Assembly (NCBI GenBank): GCA_963825645.1
Contig: CAWGTT010000007.1
Coordinates: forward strand, 1 to 64,000
DNA length: 64,000 nucleotides
Direction: 5' to 3'
Origin: JADJPO01 sp963825645
GTDB taxonomy: Bacteria; Actinomycetota; Actinomycetes; Actinomycetales; Kineosporiaceae
Under the pieces are notes generated by a model. That model was not told the DNA's origin. It searched no databases and worked only from the letters and a program-made list of their open reading frames with translations. This document shows positions 53,960 through 62,534 of the stretch, in pieces; position 1 is the first letter of the stretch; each line of letters begins with the position of its first letter. Made by a program: the position numbers and the translations under genes.

Positions 53960-55246
53960 TCACGAGGGACGGTGCTTGCCGGTGAGCGGGGGGAGGGTGA
54001 GGGTGAAGCGGGCGCCGTGTCCGGGTCCGTCGGAGTGGGCGCTGATCTGGCCGTGGTGGGCGTCGATGATGGCGCGGGTGATGGTCAGGCCGATCCCGGA
54101 GCCGCGCCGTCCGGGGGAGGTTCCCGGGGCGGGCATGAGGTCGGTTGGGCCGGTCGGGGGGTCCGGGCTGCGGGCGGCGTCGGTGCGGTAGAAGCGTTCG
54201 AAGAGGTGGGGTGCCTGGGCGGGGGTGAATCCGGTGCCGGTGTCGGTGACGGTCAGGCGGGCCATGGCGGGTTCGCCGGGGCTCGGGTCGGTGGTGTCGA
54301 CGGTGAGGGTGACGTCGCCGCCGGTGGGGGTGTGCCGTAGGGCGTTGTCGAGCAGGTTCATCACTGCTTCGAGGAGCCGGTCGGTGTCGGCCTTGACGGT
54401 GGGGCCGGGGCGTGCCGCGTGCACCGTCAGGTGCACGTCGCGGGTCTGGTAGCGGGGGCGGACCACGGTGGCGGCGCGGTCGGCGAGGTCGGCGAGCGGG
54501 ACGGGGGCGGGGTGCAGGGCGAGCTGGCGTTCTTCGGCTCGGGACACCGATTCCAGGTCGGCGACGAGGCGGTGCAGGCGGGAGGCCTGTTCGGTCAGGG
54601 TGGTCAGGCTGGTCTGGTCGACCGGTAGGACGCCGTCGGTGATCGCTTCGATGGTGGCTTCCAGGGAGGCCATCGGGGTGCGCAGCTCGTGGCCGAGGTC
54701 GGTGAGCAGCCGCCGGCGGGTGTGTTCTGCATGGGCGAGCCGTCGGGAGAGCTGGTTGACCGCGGTGGCCAGGGCGGTGAACTCGGGCCCGAGGCCGGGG
54801 TCGGATACGGCGGTGTCGTAGTGGCCGTCGGCCAGGCGGGTGGTGGTCGCGGCGAGGGCGGTGACTGGTGCGGCAAGGCGGCGAGCGACCAGCCAGGTGA
54901 TCAGTCCGGCCGCGGCCACGGCGACCAGGGTGCCGATCCCCAGGGCGAGGAGGGTGGCCTGGGTGAACGCCCGCTCGACGTGGGTCTGCACGCTCGGGGT
55001 CAGCTCGGGTATCCCGGCGCGGCTCAGGTGGGTCACGAAGATCGGGGGAGCGATCAGCAGGGCGACCACGAGCAGGGTGCCGGCTCCGGCGGCCACGACG
55101 AGTCCCATGGCGGTGAACAGTCGTCCGCCCAGGCCCAGCCGGGCGAACCACGCCCGCCGGCGCGGCGTCGCGGCTGTGAGGGCGCCGTCGGCGTTCCCTG
55201 CCGGGCGCGACGACGGGGTGGTGTCGGTCGTCGACGGGATCCTCAT
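53960..55246 (-). CDS. Sensor histidine kinase (BaeS-like)
   Basis: The 428-aa kinase has two membrane helices (LFTAMGLVVAAGAGTLLVVAL and ATLLALGIGTLVAVAAAGLI) around an extracytoplasmic loop of about 40 residues, then a HAMP domain. The H-box LLTDLGHELRTPMASLEATI holds the phosphorylated His. N-, G1- and G2-boxes follow (NLLDNALRHTP, VTDTGTGFTP, RGSGIGLTITRAII). It partners the response regulator whose gene overlaps its start by 4 bases. The signal is probably periplasmic copper or envelope stress, judged from neighbours. Confidence 0.94.
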   Translation of the reverse strand: MRIPSTTDTTPSSRPAGNADGALTAATPRRRAWFARLGLGGRLFTAMGLVVAAGAGTLLVVALLIAPPIFVTHLSRAGIPELTPSVQTHVERAFTQATLLALGIGTLVAVAAAGLITWLVARRLAAPVTALAATTTRLADGHYDTAVSDPGLGPEFTALATAVNQLSRRLAHAEHTRRRLLTDLGHELRTPMASLEATIEAITDGVLPVDQTSLTTLTEQASRLHRLVADLESVSRAEERQLALHPAPVPLADLADRAATVVRPRYQTRDVHLTVHAARPGPTVKADTDRLLEAVMNLLDNALRHTPTGGDVTLTVDTTDPSPGEPAMARLTVTDTGTGFTPAQAPHLFERFYRTDAARSPDPPTGPTDLMPAPGTSPGRRGSGIGLTITRAIIDAHHGQISAHSDGPGHGARFTLTLPPLTGKHRPS

Positions 55247-55980
55247 CCCGGGCCCATCCGGTAGCCGACGCCGCGCACGGTCAGGATGTAGCGGGGGTCA
55301 GCGGCGTCGTCGCCGAGCTTGCGGCGCAGGTGGCCGACGTGGATGTCGACCAGGTGCTCGTCGCCGACCCAGTCGCCGCCCCAGACCGCTTCGATGAGGT
55401 GGCGGCGGGTGAACGCTTGCCGCGGCCGGGCGCTGAGGGTGTCCAGGACGTCGAACTCGGTGCGGGTCAGTCCCACGACCTGCTCGCCGAGGCGCGCTTC
55501 GCGGGCCTTGGGCTCCACGGTGAGTGCTCCGAACCGGCGTATGTCACCGGGGCTCGGGACGCCGTGGCCGGCAGGTTCCGCACGGGGGCGGCGCAGCATG
55601 GTGCGGATCCGGGCGACCAGCTCGCGGGGGCTGAACGGCTTGGTCAGGTAGTCGTCGGCGCCGACGGACAGCCCGATCAGCGTGTCCATCTCGTCGGCGC
55701 GGGCAGTCAGCATGATCACGTAGGCGTCGGTGAAGGTCCGCAGCACGCGGCAGACCTCGACGCCGTCGATGCCGGGCAGCATCAGGTCGAGGACCACGAC
55801 GTCCGGGACGTCCTGGCGGGCCAGCCGCAGCGCCTGTTCGCCGTCCGCGGCGGTCTGGACCTCGAAGCCCTCGCGTTCCAGGTAGCCGGCCACCGCGCGG
55901 ACCAGGGCGGGCTCGTCGTCCACGACCAGGGCCCGGACAGCGGCGGTGCCCGGGCCGAGGGTTGCGGGGTCGATGCTCAC
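55243..55980 (-). CDS. OmpR-family response regulator
   Basis: The 245-aa protein has a receiver domain at about 15-130, with phospho-acceptor Asp in VVLDLMLPG, acidic pair VVDDEP and conserved Lys in LTKPFSPREL. A C-terminal winged helix follows (LTRTEFDVLDTLSARP, VDIHVGHLRRKLGDDA, VRGVGYRMG). It starts 4 bases after the PepSY gene and overlaps the kinase gene by 4 bases, as a tight operon. It is likely to activate this operon and copper genes. Confidence 0.95.
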   Translation of the reverse strand: MSIDPATLGPGTAAVRALVVDDEPALVRAVAGYLEREGFEVQTAADGEQALRLARQDVPDVVVLDLMLPGIDGVEVCRVLRTFTDAYVIMLTARADEMDTLIGLSVGADDYLTKPFSPRELVARIRTMLRRPRAEPAGHGVPSPGDIRRFGALTVEPKAREARLGEQVVGLTRTEFDVLDTLSARPRQAFTRRHLIEAVWGGDWVGDEHLVDIHVGHLRRKLGDDAADPRYILTVRGVGYRMGPG

Positions 55981-55984
55981 CCGC

Positions 55985-56692
55985 TCACGTCTCGATCATG
56001 GCGACGAAGCTGCCGTGCCAGGTGTGGTACCAGACCGCTCCGGTCACCGCGTTCACCGACATCATCCCGACCACGGTCCCGTCCTTCAGGGTGTGCAGGG
56101 TGTAGTAGCCGGGGAAGGCCATGGGCTCGGCGGCAGTCAGCCCCGTGCTCTGGGCGGCCAACCAGGCCTGAGCGTCTTGGACCGCCTGGGCCGGACCGAC
56201 CTGGGTGGCTACCGAACCCGTGGGGTGCATGCCGTAGCGGGTGTTCCACATCATCGCCGGGCCGTACTCGATGCTCACCGCACCGGTCTGCGGGTCGATG
56301 AGGACCTCGGTGGCGCCGGCGCCGTCGGCGGTCAGCAGTTCGCTGTAGTAGCCGTTGGAGAACTGCATCACCTCACCGGCGTGCAGGCCGCCGATCTGGT
56401 CAGCGAACGCCTGGGCGCGGGTCTTGGCCGCCGCCATCGTGGTGACCGGCTGCCCGTCACCGGCCAGCCCGTAGCGCCCGCCGGTCATCCAGGTGCCGCC
56501 CGGCCCGTAGCCGCCCATCATCCCCGGCCCGGAACCCGTCCCCATCATCCCCGGGCCGTCGGAGACCCCGGCTTGCCAGAACGTCGCGCCGCTGCGGCCG
56601 ACACCCGCAGCTACCGCCGCGATGCTGCCGCCCAGCAGGGCCACCGCGACGACCAGCGCGGCGACCAGCCAGCCCCGGGACCTGCGGCTCAC
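55985..56692 (-). CDS. PepSY-like Met-rich secreted protein
   Basis: The 235-aa protein has a membrane/signal segment (WLVAALVVAVALLGGSIAAVAA) and then a Met/Gly-rich stretch (GPGMMGTGSGPGMMGGYGPG, WMTGGRYG) that can bind Cu(I) through thioethers. Two PepSY-type repeats end in FSNGYYSELLTADG with VLIDPQTGAVSIEYG, and in YYTLHTLKDGTVVGMMSVNA with VTGAVWYHTWHG. Its GTG overlaps the SHOCT stop codon (GTGA). With the kinase pair downstream it probably acts in periplasmic copper handling or sensing. Confidence 0.85.
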   Translation of the reverse strand: MSRRSRGWLVAALVVAVALLGGSIAAVAAGVGRSGATFWQAGVSDGPGMMGTGSGPGMMGGYGPGGTWMTGGRYGLAGDGQPVTTMAAAKTRAQAFADQIGGLHAGEVMQFSNGYYSELLTADGAGATEVLIDPQTGAVSIEYGPAMMWNTRYGMHPTGSVATQVGPAQAVQDAQAWLAAQSTGLTAAEPMAFPGYYTLHTLKDGTVVGMMSVNAVTGAVWYHTWHGSFVAMIET

Positions 56693-56943
56693 TTCATGCC
56701 CCTCGCCTGCGTCAGCGCGGCCCGCTGCATCTGGTAGGTCTCGATGTCGATCTCGCCGCGGGCGAACCGGCGGTCCAAGATCTTCTCCGGTGACTCCTGC
56801 CGCTCGCCGCCTGTGCCGCCACCGGATCCGGCGGGCAGCAGCCGGACCACCAGGTACAAGATCACCCCAAGCAGGATCAGCCAGAACAGGCCCATACCCA
56901 GCCAGCCGCCCCAGCCCATCCCGTCGCCGTACCATCCCATCAT
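56689..56943 (-). CDS. Small SHOCT-domain membrane protein
   Basis: The 84-aa protein has a Met/Trp/Gly N-terminus (MMGWYGDGMGWGGWLGMG), one membrane helix (LFWLILLGVILYLVVRLL) and a C-terminal SHOCT motif (SPEKILDRRFARGEIDIETYQ). Such proteins are common in copper islands of actinobacteria; the SHOCT helix pair probably mediates oligomerisation. ATG at 56943 follows AAGGAG. It is the first gene of a four-gene operon. Confidence 0.9.
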   Translation of the reverse strand: MMGWYGDGMGWGGWLGMGLFWLILLGVILYLVVRLLPAGSGGGTGGERQESPEKILDRRFARGEIDIETYQMQRAALTQARGMK

Positions 56944-57202
56944 CGTCGTACTCCTTCCACTGCGCGGATCTCGCGATCCGGTTTGCCGACGAATCGAGGC
57001 TCGATCCGTCCTTCCACGAGACCAGCCTGCCGGGCGGGTACAAACGTCGGCCGAGACCAACGACGAAGATTCAACGAAGATCGTCACCGTTTGCCACAAC
57101 GTATCCGTCCGCTGACCGCCGGCCTGACTCGACGCGGCCAGGTGCCGGGACGGTGAGAGCCCGGGGCCGGCGGGCACGTTGAGAGCTGGTCGACGACAGC
57201 TC

Positions 57203-57816
57203 TCACCGGCAGGTCACCGGCGGCTCGCGGCCGTCGCCGTTGCTGGTTCGATGGTGACCAGCGGGCGTACGGAGGTGTCGGCGAGCAGAGTGACGAGCCG
57301 GGTCACGGGGGCCGGCGATCAGCCACCACCCGGCAAGGGTGGTCACGACCGCGCCGAACGCGGGGCCGGCGGCGACGTCGTGGGGGCATTGGGCCGCGAT
57401 GTGGACCCGGGAGAAGGCGAGCAGGACGGCTGCTGCGGCCGCGAGGAGGCCGAGGCGTCGGGAGACCAGCCACAGTCCGGTCGCGGTGGCGCCGGCCGTC
57501 ACGGCGTGGTCGGAGGGGAAGGACCGGAGGGAAAGGAGTAGTCGGCCGACGGGTGTACCAGGACCGGGGGCGTGCGGTAGGAGGGTGTAAGGCCTGGCCT
57601 CGTGGACCAGGGCGACGAGCGGCTGGTCGAGGGTCACCGCCAGGAGCGTGGCCGCACCGGCCCAGACGGACGCCGTGACCGCGCGCGGCCCGCGGCGTCG
57701 GTGCCTGCCACCAGCCGGTCAGGAGTAGCCGGCGAAATAGGATCAACAGCCATCCGTCGGACGGAGCGGTCAGGATCAGGATGCTCCCTGCGGGGGTGTG
57801 GGGTCCGAGGCTGGTG
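57203..57816 (-). pseudogene. PAP2-family phosphatase, frameshifted
   Basis: The C-terminal part (57203-57637) keeps all three PAP2 motifs: HEARPY, SFPSDHAVTAGA and SRVHIAAQCPHDVAAG with its catalytic His. The first helices (SILILTAPSDGWLLILFRRL) lie in another frame and overlap the end of the DUF1232 gene, with the switch near 57700-57730 and an in-frame TGA upstream. No good start is present. The family hydrolyses lipid phosphates or pyrophosphates at the membrane. Confidence 0.65.
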
Positions 57817-58219
57817 ACGAGACCGGCGGGTGGGCCGGGCCGAGGAGTCGTTCCATGAGCGTGGGGTCGGCTGGCCAGGCGTCGACCAGGACCTGCCGGG
57901 GGACCCGCCGGGCGGCATACCGGAACGCCAGGGCGACCACGACGACGTCGTCCAGGGGACCGATCACCGGCAGGAACTCGGGGATCAGGTCGATCGGGGA
58001 CAGCACCCACAACCCGGCCAGGACGATCGCGACCTTCGCCCGGCGAGGAACCTGCGGTGAGGCACGCAGACGGCGGACCGTGGTCACACAGGCCGGTAAA
58101 AAGGCGGCCAGGTCACGCGCCGTCCCCGGCGGCAGCGTCCTGGCCAGCACGACGAGCGCCAGCCAACTGGTCAGAACCAGCCCGACGGTGATCACCCCGC
58201 CGAGAAGCCAGTCACTCAT
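57776..58219 (-). CDS. YkvA/DUF1232 membrane protein
   Basis: The 147-aa protein has an N-terminal helix (LLGGVITVGLVLTSWLALVV) and the YkvA block PRRAKVAIVLAGLWVLSPIDLIPEFLPVIGPLDDVVVVALAFRY, the defining feature of DUF1232. The molecular role is unknown. ATG at 58219 follows GGGAGGCGAGG and overlaps the end of the ChrB gene by 8 bases, so the two are translationally coupled. Confidence 0.85.
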   Translation of the reverse strand: MSDWLLGGVITVGLVLTSWLALVVLARTLPPGTARDLAAFLPACVTTVRRLRASPQVPRRAKVAIVLAGLWVLSPIDLIPEFLPVIGPLDDVVVVALAFRYAARRVPRQVLVDAWPADPTLMERLLGPAHPPVSSPASDPTPPQGAS

Positions 58220-58787
58220 CCTCGCCTCCCAGAGCCAGCGGCGGGCCATCGTCGGGGCCGCTGCGGTGGATGGCCCGGTAGACCTGGTCGGCGTAGTAGT
58301 CGAGTACCTCGACGCACGCCTTCAGCCGCCGCTCCGCCTCGGCTGCCTCGGGGAGCTCGAGAACGTCGCGGGCCTTGAGGTCGCGGTACCAGCGCCGCAA
58401 GCGGTCCAGGCTCTGCTCCTCTTCCTCCAGCTCGCCCAAGGTGAACTTGCCGGAGCGGACCTCTTTGGCGATCTCGGTCTCGAACTTGCCGCAGTCATCG
58501 ACGAACTCGGCCCACTCCTGCACGCGGGCCTGCGTGAACGCTTCCCGCAACATCCCGTCTCCGTCGCCGGTGCGGTGGGCGACATCGAGGACTGTGACGT
58601 CGCCGCCGCCGCGCCGCGCCAGGTCGGCCGCTCGGTCGACCGCCGCCGCGAACACCGGCGACTCCGGGAACGTCCAGACGCCTGGCGCCACGGGGACCGC
58701 GCCCGCCCGGCGCAGCTCCCGCCACACCGCCACCCGGTGCCGGGACGGCTCGCCGGACAACCGGACGATCAGGAGAACCCACGTCAC
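58212..58787 (-). CDS. chrB: ChrB-like chromate-resistance regulator
   Basis: The 191-aa protein has the ChrB N-terminal fold (WVLLIVRLSGEPSRHRVAVWRELRRAGAVPVAPGVWTFPES) followed by helical segments (FTQARVQEWAEFVDDCGKFE, EEEEQSLDRLRRWYRDLKA). It corresponds to the N-terminal ChrB domain only; the haem-binding ChrB C-terminal domain is missing and no chrA chromate exporter is adjacent. It may be a metal-stress regulator or enzyme of another kind. GTG at 58787 gives the family start VTWVLLIV. Confidence 0.8.
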   Translation of the reverse strand: MTWVLLIVRLSGEPSRHRVAVWRELRRAGAVPVAPGVWTFPESPVFAAAVDRAADLARRGGGDVTVLDVAHRTGDGDGMLREAFTQARVQEWAEFVDDCGKFETEIAKEVRSGKFTLGELEEEEQSLDRLRRWYRDLKARDVLELPEAAEAERRLKACVEVLDYYADQVYRAIHRSGPDDGPPLALGGEDE

Positions 58788-58975
58788 GCAGCGAGTGTAT
58801 CCGTGATATCGATCGACTATGTAACCGTCGTCACAACGGCCAGTCGACCTGCCGTCCCAGCGTGCTCGTGGCGGTCTCGGCGGCTGTGCGACAGGCCCTG
58901 ATGGATTGCACACTCACGACCCGTGCACGCTGCCTGCGGCTGCGAGGGGGTGTCCTCCGGTGACGTGGTCCCGAA

Positions 58976-58992
58976 ATACCCTCCGGGGGTAT
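58976..58992. promoter_or_regulatory. CsoR box
   Basis: ATACCCTCCGGGGGTAT is a nearly perfect inverted repeat of ATACCC/GGGTAT, the pattern bound by CsoR-type Cu(I) repressors. It lies between the divergent ChrB gene and the small HMA-like frame and CopA gene. The csoR gene itself is 2.6 kb away in the same cluster. Confidence 0.8.
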
Positions 58993-59021
58993 AGTGTTGT
59001 GGAGAGCACGGATGGACCGGC

Positions 59022-59162
59022 GTGGTGAGCGACGAGAAGAACACGATGACGGGCCGCACGTACCCGGTCGAGGGCATGGAGTGGCCGTCGGTGGGTGTCG
59101 AGATCGACGACGCTGTGGTCGCTGCAGCGTGGATCAGGCCGCGCGACACGGTCAGAGACTGA
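59022..59162 (+). CDS. 46-residue HMA-like peptide lacking the copper cysteines
   Basis: The frame starts at GTG and reads TGRTYPVEGMEWPSVGVEID and DAVVAAAWIRP, which fits an HMA-type heavy-metal domain. The metal site GMxCxxC reads GMEWPSV, so the two cysteines are replaced by Trp and Val. A possible ATG start lies at 59046. It could be a decayed CopZ or just chance similarity. It lies just upstream of CopA and just downstream of the CsoR box. Confidence 0.4.
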   Translation: MVSDEKNTMTGRTYPVEGMEWPSVGVEIDDAVVAAAWIRPRDTVRD

Positions 59163-59210
59163 TCGGCTGGACGCCGCAGAACCCCCGAATACGCAGTCAG
59201 GAGAACCGAG

Positions 59211-61517
59211 ATGACCACTCAGGCGGGCACACAGGCGAGCCAGGTGCCGATCGCAGATGCCGTTCACGTGGACCTGGCCATCGGCGGGATGACGTGTGCC
59301 TCCTGTGCGGCCAGGATCGAGAAGAAGCTCAACCGCCTGGACGGCGTCCAGGCGAGCGTGAACTACGCCACCGAGACCGCCACCGTGGACTACGACGCGG
59401 CCACGGTGGACCCGCAGAGCCTGGTCTCCACGGTTGAGGCCACCGGCTACACCGCCCGGCTACCGCGGCCCCGCAGCAGCGCCACGGCGACGGGCCCGGC
59501 GCCGACAATCGAGCAGGGGCCGGGCGGTGAGGGAAGCGACGAGACCGACAGCCTGAGGCAGCGCCTGCTCGTCTCGGCACTGCTGACCGTTCCTGTGGTG
59601 GCCATGGCCATGGTCCCGCCGCTGCAGTTCCGGTTCTGGCAGTGGGCTTCCCTGACCCTGGCCGCACCGGTCGTCGTGTGGGGCGCCTGGCCGTTCCACC
59701 GGGCCGCGGCGCTCAACGCCCGTCACCGCGCCGCCACCATGGACACACTGATCTCGGTCGGCGTCGTGGCCGCGCTCGGCTGGTCCCTGTGGGCGCTGCT
59801 CCTCGGCGGGGCCGGGGAGCCGGGCGTCGGGATGACGTTCCAGCTCGTGCCCGATGCCGCGACCGGTCACCCGGAGATCTACCTCGAGGTCGCCGCCGGG
59901 GTCACCACGTTGATCCTTCTGGGCCGCTACTTCGAGGCCCGCGCCAAGCGGCGTTCCGGGGCCGCGTTGCGGGCACTGCTGGCCCTCGGGGCCAAGGACG
60001 TCGGGGTCGTGCGCGGCGGGCAGGAGACGCGGATCCCGATCGAGCAGCTCGCCGTGGGCGACAGCTTCGTCGTCCGCCCCGGCGAGAAGATCGCCACCGA
60101 CGGCGTGGTCATCGACGGCACTTCCGCCGTCGACGCCAGCATGCTCACCGGCGAGTCGGTTCCCGTCGAGGTCGCGCCGGGCGACGACGTCGCCGGGGCC
60201 ACGGTGAACGCCGGGGGACGGCTGGTTGTGCGGGCAACCCGGGTCGGGGAGGACACCGCCCTGGCCCAGATCGCCCGCCTGGTCACCGCGGCGCAGTCCG
60301 GCAAGGCCTCCGTGCAGCGCCTGGCCGACCGGGTCTCGGCGGTCTTCGTCCCGGTCGTCATCGCCTTGTCCGTGGCCACGCTCGTCTTCTGGCTCGCGCA
60401 GGGTGCCGGCGCCACCAAGGCGTTCACCGCAGCGGTCGCCGTCCTGATCATCGCCTGTCCTTGCGCGCTCGGCCTGGCCACCCCGACCGCCCTGCTGGTC
60501 GGGACGGGGCGCGGGGCCCAGCTCGGCATCCTCATCAAAGGACCCCAGATCCTCGAGTCCACTCGCCGGGTCGACACGATCGTCCTGGACAAGACCGGCA
60601 CCGTGACCACCGGGAAGATGAGCGTGATCGACGTCGTCCCCGACGGCGGGACCGAGGCGTCGGACGTCCTGCGACTGGGGGGCGCCCTCGAGCACGCCTC
60701 CGAGCACCCGATCGCCCGAGCGATCGCCACCGCCGCCGCCGACCGCGCGGAGCTGCCACCGGTCACCGACTTCACCAGCCTGGCCGGGCTGGGCGTGACC
60801 GGAACGGTCGACGGCCACGCCGTGCTCGTCGGCCGGGCCTCCCTGCTGCAGGAGCGGGGGCTCATCATCCCGGTGGTTCTGCAACGGGCGCGGGAGGAGG
60901 CAGAAGCAGCCGGTCGCACCCCGGTCTTCGTCGCCTGGGAGGGCGCCGTCCGCGGTGTCCTAGTCGTCGCCGACACGGTCAAGCCGACCAGCCGCCAGGC
61001 TATCGACGCCCTCAAGCGTCTCGGCCTGACCCCCGTCCTGCTCACCGGCGACAACGAGCGCACCGCCCACGCGGTGGCCCGACAGGTGGGCATCGACGAG
61101 GTCATCGCCGAGGTGATGCCGGCCGACAAGGTGGCCGTCATCGAGCGTCTCCAGACGCAGGGACGGGTCGTCGCCATGACCGGCGACGGGGTCAACGACG
61201 CGGCCGCCCTCGCCCAGGCCGACCTCGGCCTGGCCGTCGGCACCGGGACGGACGTCGCGATCGAGGCCAGCGACCTGACCCTGGTCACTGGTGACCTTCG
61301 CGCCGCGGCCGACGCGATCCGCCTGTCCCGGCGCACGCTGGCCACGATCAAGGGCAACCTCTTCTGGGCGTTCGCCTACAACGTGGCGGCGTTGCCCCTC
61401 GCCGCTGCGGGACTGCTCAACCCGCTCATCGCTGGTGCCGCCATGGCCTTCAGCTCCGTCTTCGTCGTGACGAACTCGCTGCGCCTACGGCGCTTCTCGG
61501 CCCTCCACACCGGCTGA
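59211..61517 (+). CDS. copA: Copper-exporting P1B-1 ATPase (CopA)
   Basis: The 768-aa ATPase has one N-terminal HMA domain with GMTCASC (Cys29, Cys32), then two extra helices, the actuator loop MLTGESVPVE, the CPC motif (Cys416-Pro417-Cys418 in IACPCALGLATP), the phosphorylation loop DKTGTVT with Asp460, and HP and GDGVNDAAAL of the nucleotide domain. CPC defines Cu(I) and Ag(I) exporters. The CsoR box 219 bases upstream and csoR/copZ downstream show copper-induced expression. Confidence 0.96.
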   Translation: MTTQAGTQASQVPIADAVHVDLAIGGMTCASCAARIEKKLNRLDGVQASVNYATETATVDYDAATVDPQSLVSTVEATGYTARLPRPRSSATATGPAPTIEQGPGGEGSDETDSLRQRLLVSALLTVPVVAMAMVPPLQFRFWQWASLTLAAPVVVWGAWPFHRAAALNARHRAATMDTLISVGVVAALGWSLWALLLGGAGEPGVGMTFQLVPDAATGHPEIYLEVAAGVTTLILLGRYFEARAKRRSGAALRALLALGAKDVGVVRGGQETRIPIEQLAVGDSFVVRPGEKIATDGVVIDGTSAVDASMLTGESVPVEVAPGDDVAGATVNAGGRLVVRATRVGEDTALAQIARLVTAAQSGKASVQRLADRVSAVFVPVVIALSVATLVFWLAQGAGATKAFTAAVAVLIIACPCALGLATPTALLVGTGRGAQLGILIKGPQILESTRRVDTIVLDKTGTVTTGKMSVIDVVPDGGTEASDVLRLGGALEHASEHPIARAIATAAADRAELPPVTDFTSLAGLGVTGTVDGHAVLVGRASLLQERGLIIPVVLQRAREEAEAAGRTPVFVAWEGAVRGVLVVADTVKPTSRQAIDALKRLGLTPVLLTGDNERTAHAVARQVGIDEVIAEVMPADKVAVIERLQTQGRVVAMTGDGVNDAAALAQADLGLAVGTGTDVAIEASDLTLVTGDLRAAADAIRLSRRTLATIKGNLFWAFAYNVAALPLAAAGLLNPLIAGAAMAFSSVFVVTNSLRLRRFSALHTG

Positions 61518-61614
61518 CAGTTCCTCATTACCCGGACTCCGCTGGGTGACCGGAATACGGTAGGGGGGTTCTGCTGTCCTCAGCAGGTCAGGCATCGGTC
61601 GGAGGGTGGACGCC

Positions 61615-61947
61615 GTGGAGTCCCAGCGAATGCCGCCGAGCTCGGCGAGTCCTGTCGACCACCCGTCGCCGGGGTACGCCGACACGAAGGACGCCCACCT
61701 GAAACGGCTACGACGGATCGAAGGGCAGGTCCGTGGGCTCCAGCGGCTGGTGGAGTCCGACACCTACTGCATCGATGTGCTGACCCAGGTATCGGCGGCC
61801 ACCCGCGCGCTGGAGTCCTTCGCGCTGAACCTGCTCGAGGAGCATCTGTCGCACTGCGTGACCCAGGCGATCGAGGCCGGCGGCGTCGAAGCGCAGATCA
61901 AGGTGCGCGAGGCCAGCGACGCCATCGCCCGGCTCGTACGGTCCTGA
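61615..61947 (+). CDS. csoR: CsoR-family Cu(I)-sensing repressor
   Basis: CsoR binds Cu(I) and releases DNA. The 110-aa protein shows the Cu(I) ligands in order: Cys52 in DTYCIDVLTQ, His77 and Cys81 in EEHLSHCVTQA. Helix 1 is LKRLRRIEGQVRGLQRLVE, the typical start. I chose GTG at 61615 because GGAGG at 61601-61605 lies 9 bases before it; GTG at 61606 is possible. It is 97 bases after copA in the same direction and probably controls the CsoR box at 58976-58992. Confidence 0.94.
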   Translation: MESQRMPPSSASPVDHPSPGYADTKDAHLKRLRRIEGQVRGLQRLVESDTYCIDVLTQVSAATRALESFALNLLEEHLSHCVTQAIEAGGVEAQIKVREASDAIARLVRS

Positions 61948-62016
61948 CACAAACGCGGACCCGGCGAACAGGCCCGCACAACCGCTCGGTGATCATCAAC
62001 GCAATGGGAGGACACG

Positions 62017-62247
62017 ATGTCGACCACGAGTACGTACCGGGTGCGCGGAATGACCTGCGGGCACTGCGTTAGCGCGGTCACCCAAGAGCTCACCGCCCTT
62101 GACGGCGTCGCGGAGGTGGTCGTCGACCTCGACGCCACAGGGGCATCGGTGGTGACCGTCACGAGCCAGGGCCCGCTCTCCAGGGAGCAGGTGACGACCG
62201 CCCTCGACGAGGCGGGGGACTACCACCTCGTCGACGTGGACGCTTGA
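62017..62247 (+). CDS. copZ: CopZ-like copper chaperone
   Basis: The 76-aa protein is a single HMA domain with YRVRGMTCGHCVSAVTQEL, metal cysteines 14 and 17, and the strand pattern VAEVVVDLDATGASVVTV. It carries Cu(I) in the cytoplasm to CopA or CsoR. ATG at 62017 follows GGGAGGA. It lies 69 bases after csoR, closing the copper cluster. Confidence 0.95.
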   Translation: MSTTSTYRVRGMTCGHCVSAVTQELTALDGVAEVVVDLDATGASVVTVTSQGPLSREQVTTALDEAGDYHLVDVDA

Positions 62248-62534
62248 GCGTCCCCCTTCGGAGAAGGCCGTAGGCCTGCTCGACGCGCTGGCCACCGGGT
62301 GCGGGGATGGTGTCCTCCTCGGTCTCACCGTGGCGCGGCACGTCCAGACATGTTGGGTGGCGCCAGCTTCCACGTCCGGGAGGCCCGTGTGACGAGGGGC
62401 CGGGCTCACCCGTCCAGGGATCGCGGTTGTTTGCTCTCTATGCCGCACTCACCGGCCGTCGGAGTTCTCGCAACCACGTACGTCTGTGCCTTCATGCGTG
62501 ATCTTCTCCAGCCCGCGACGCGAAGCCGCGGAGG
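62248..62534. other. Gene-poor region after copZ
   Basis: No convincing gene is present in these 287 bases. It marks the probable outer limit of the metal-resistance island. No tRNA half or direct repeat matching the tRNA-Arg 3' end was seen here. Confidence 0.4.
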
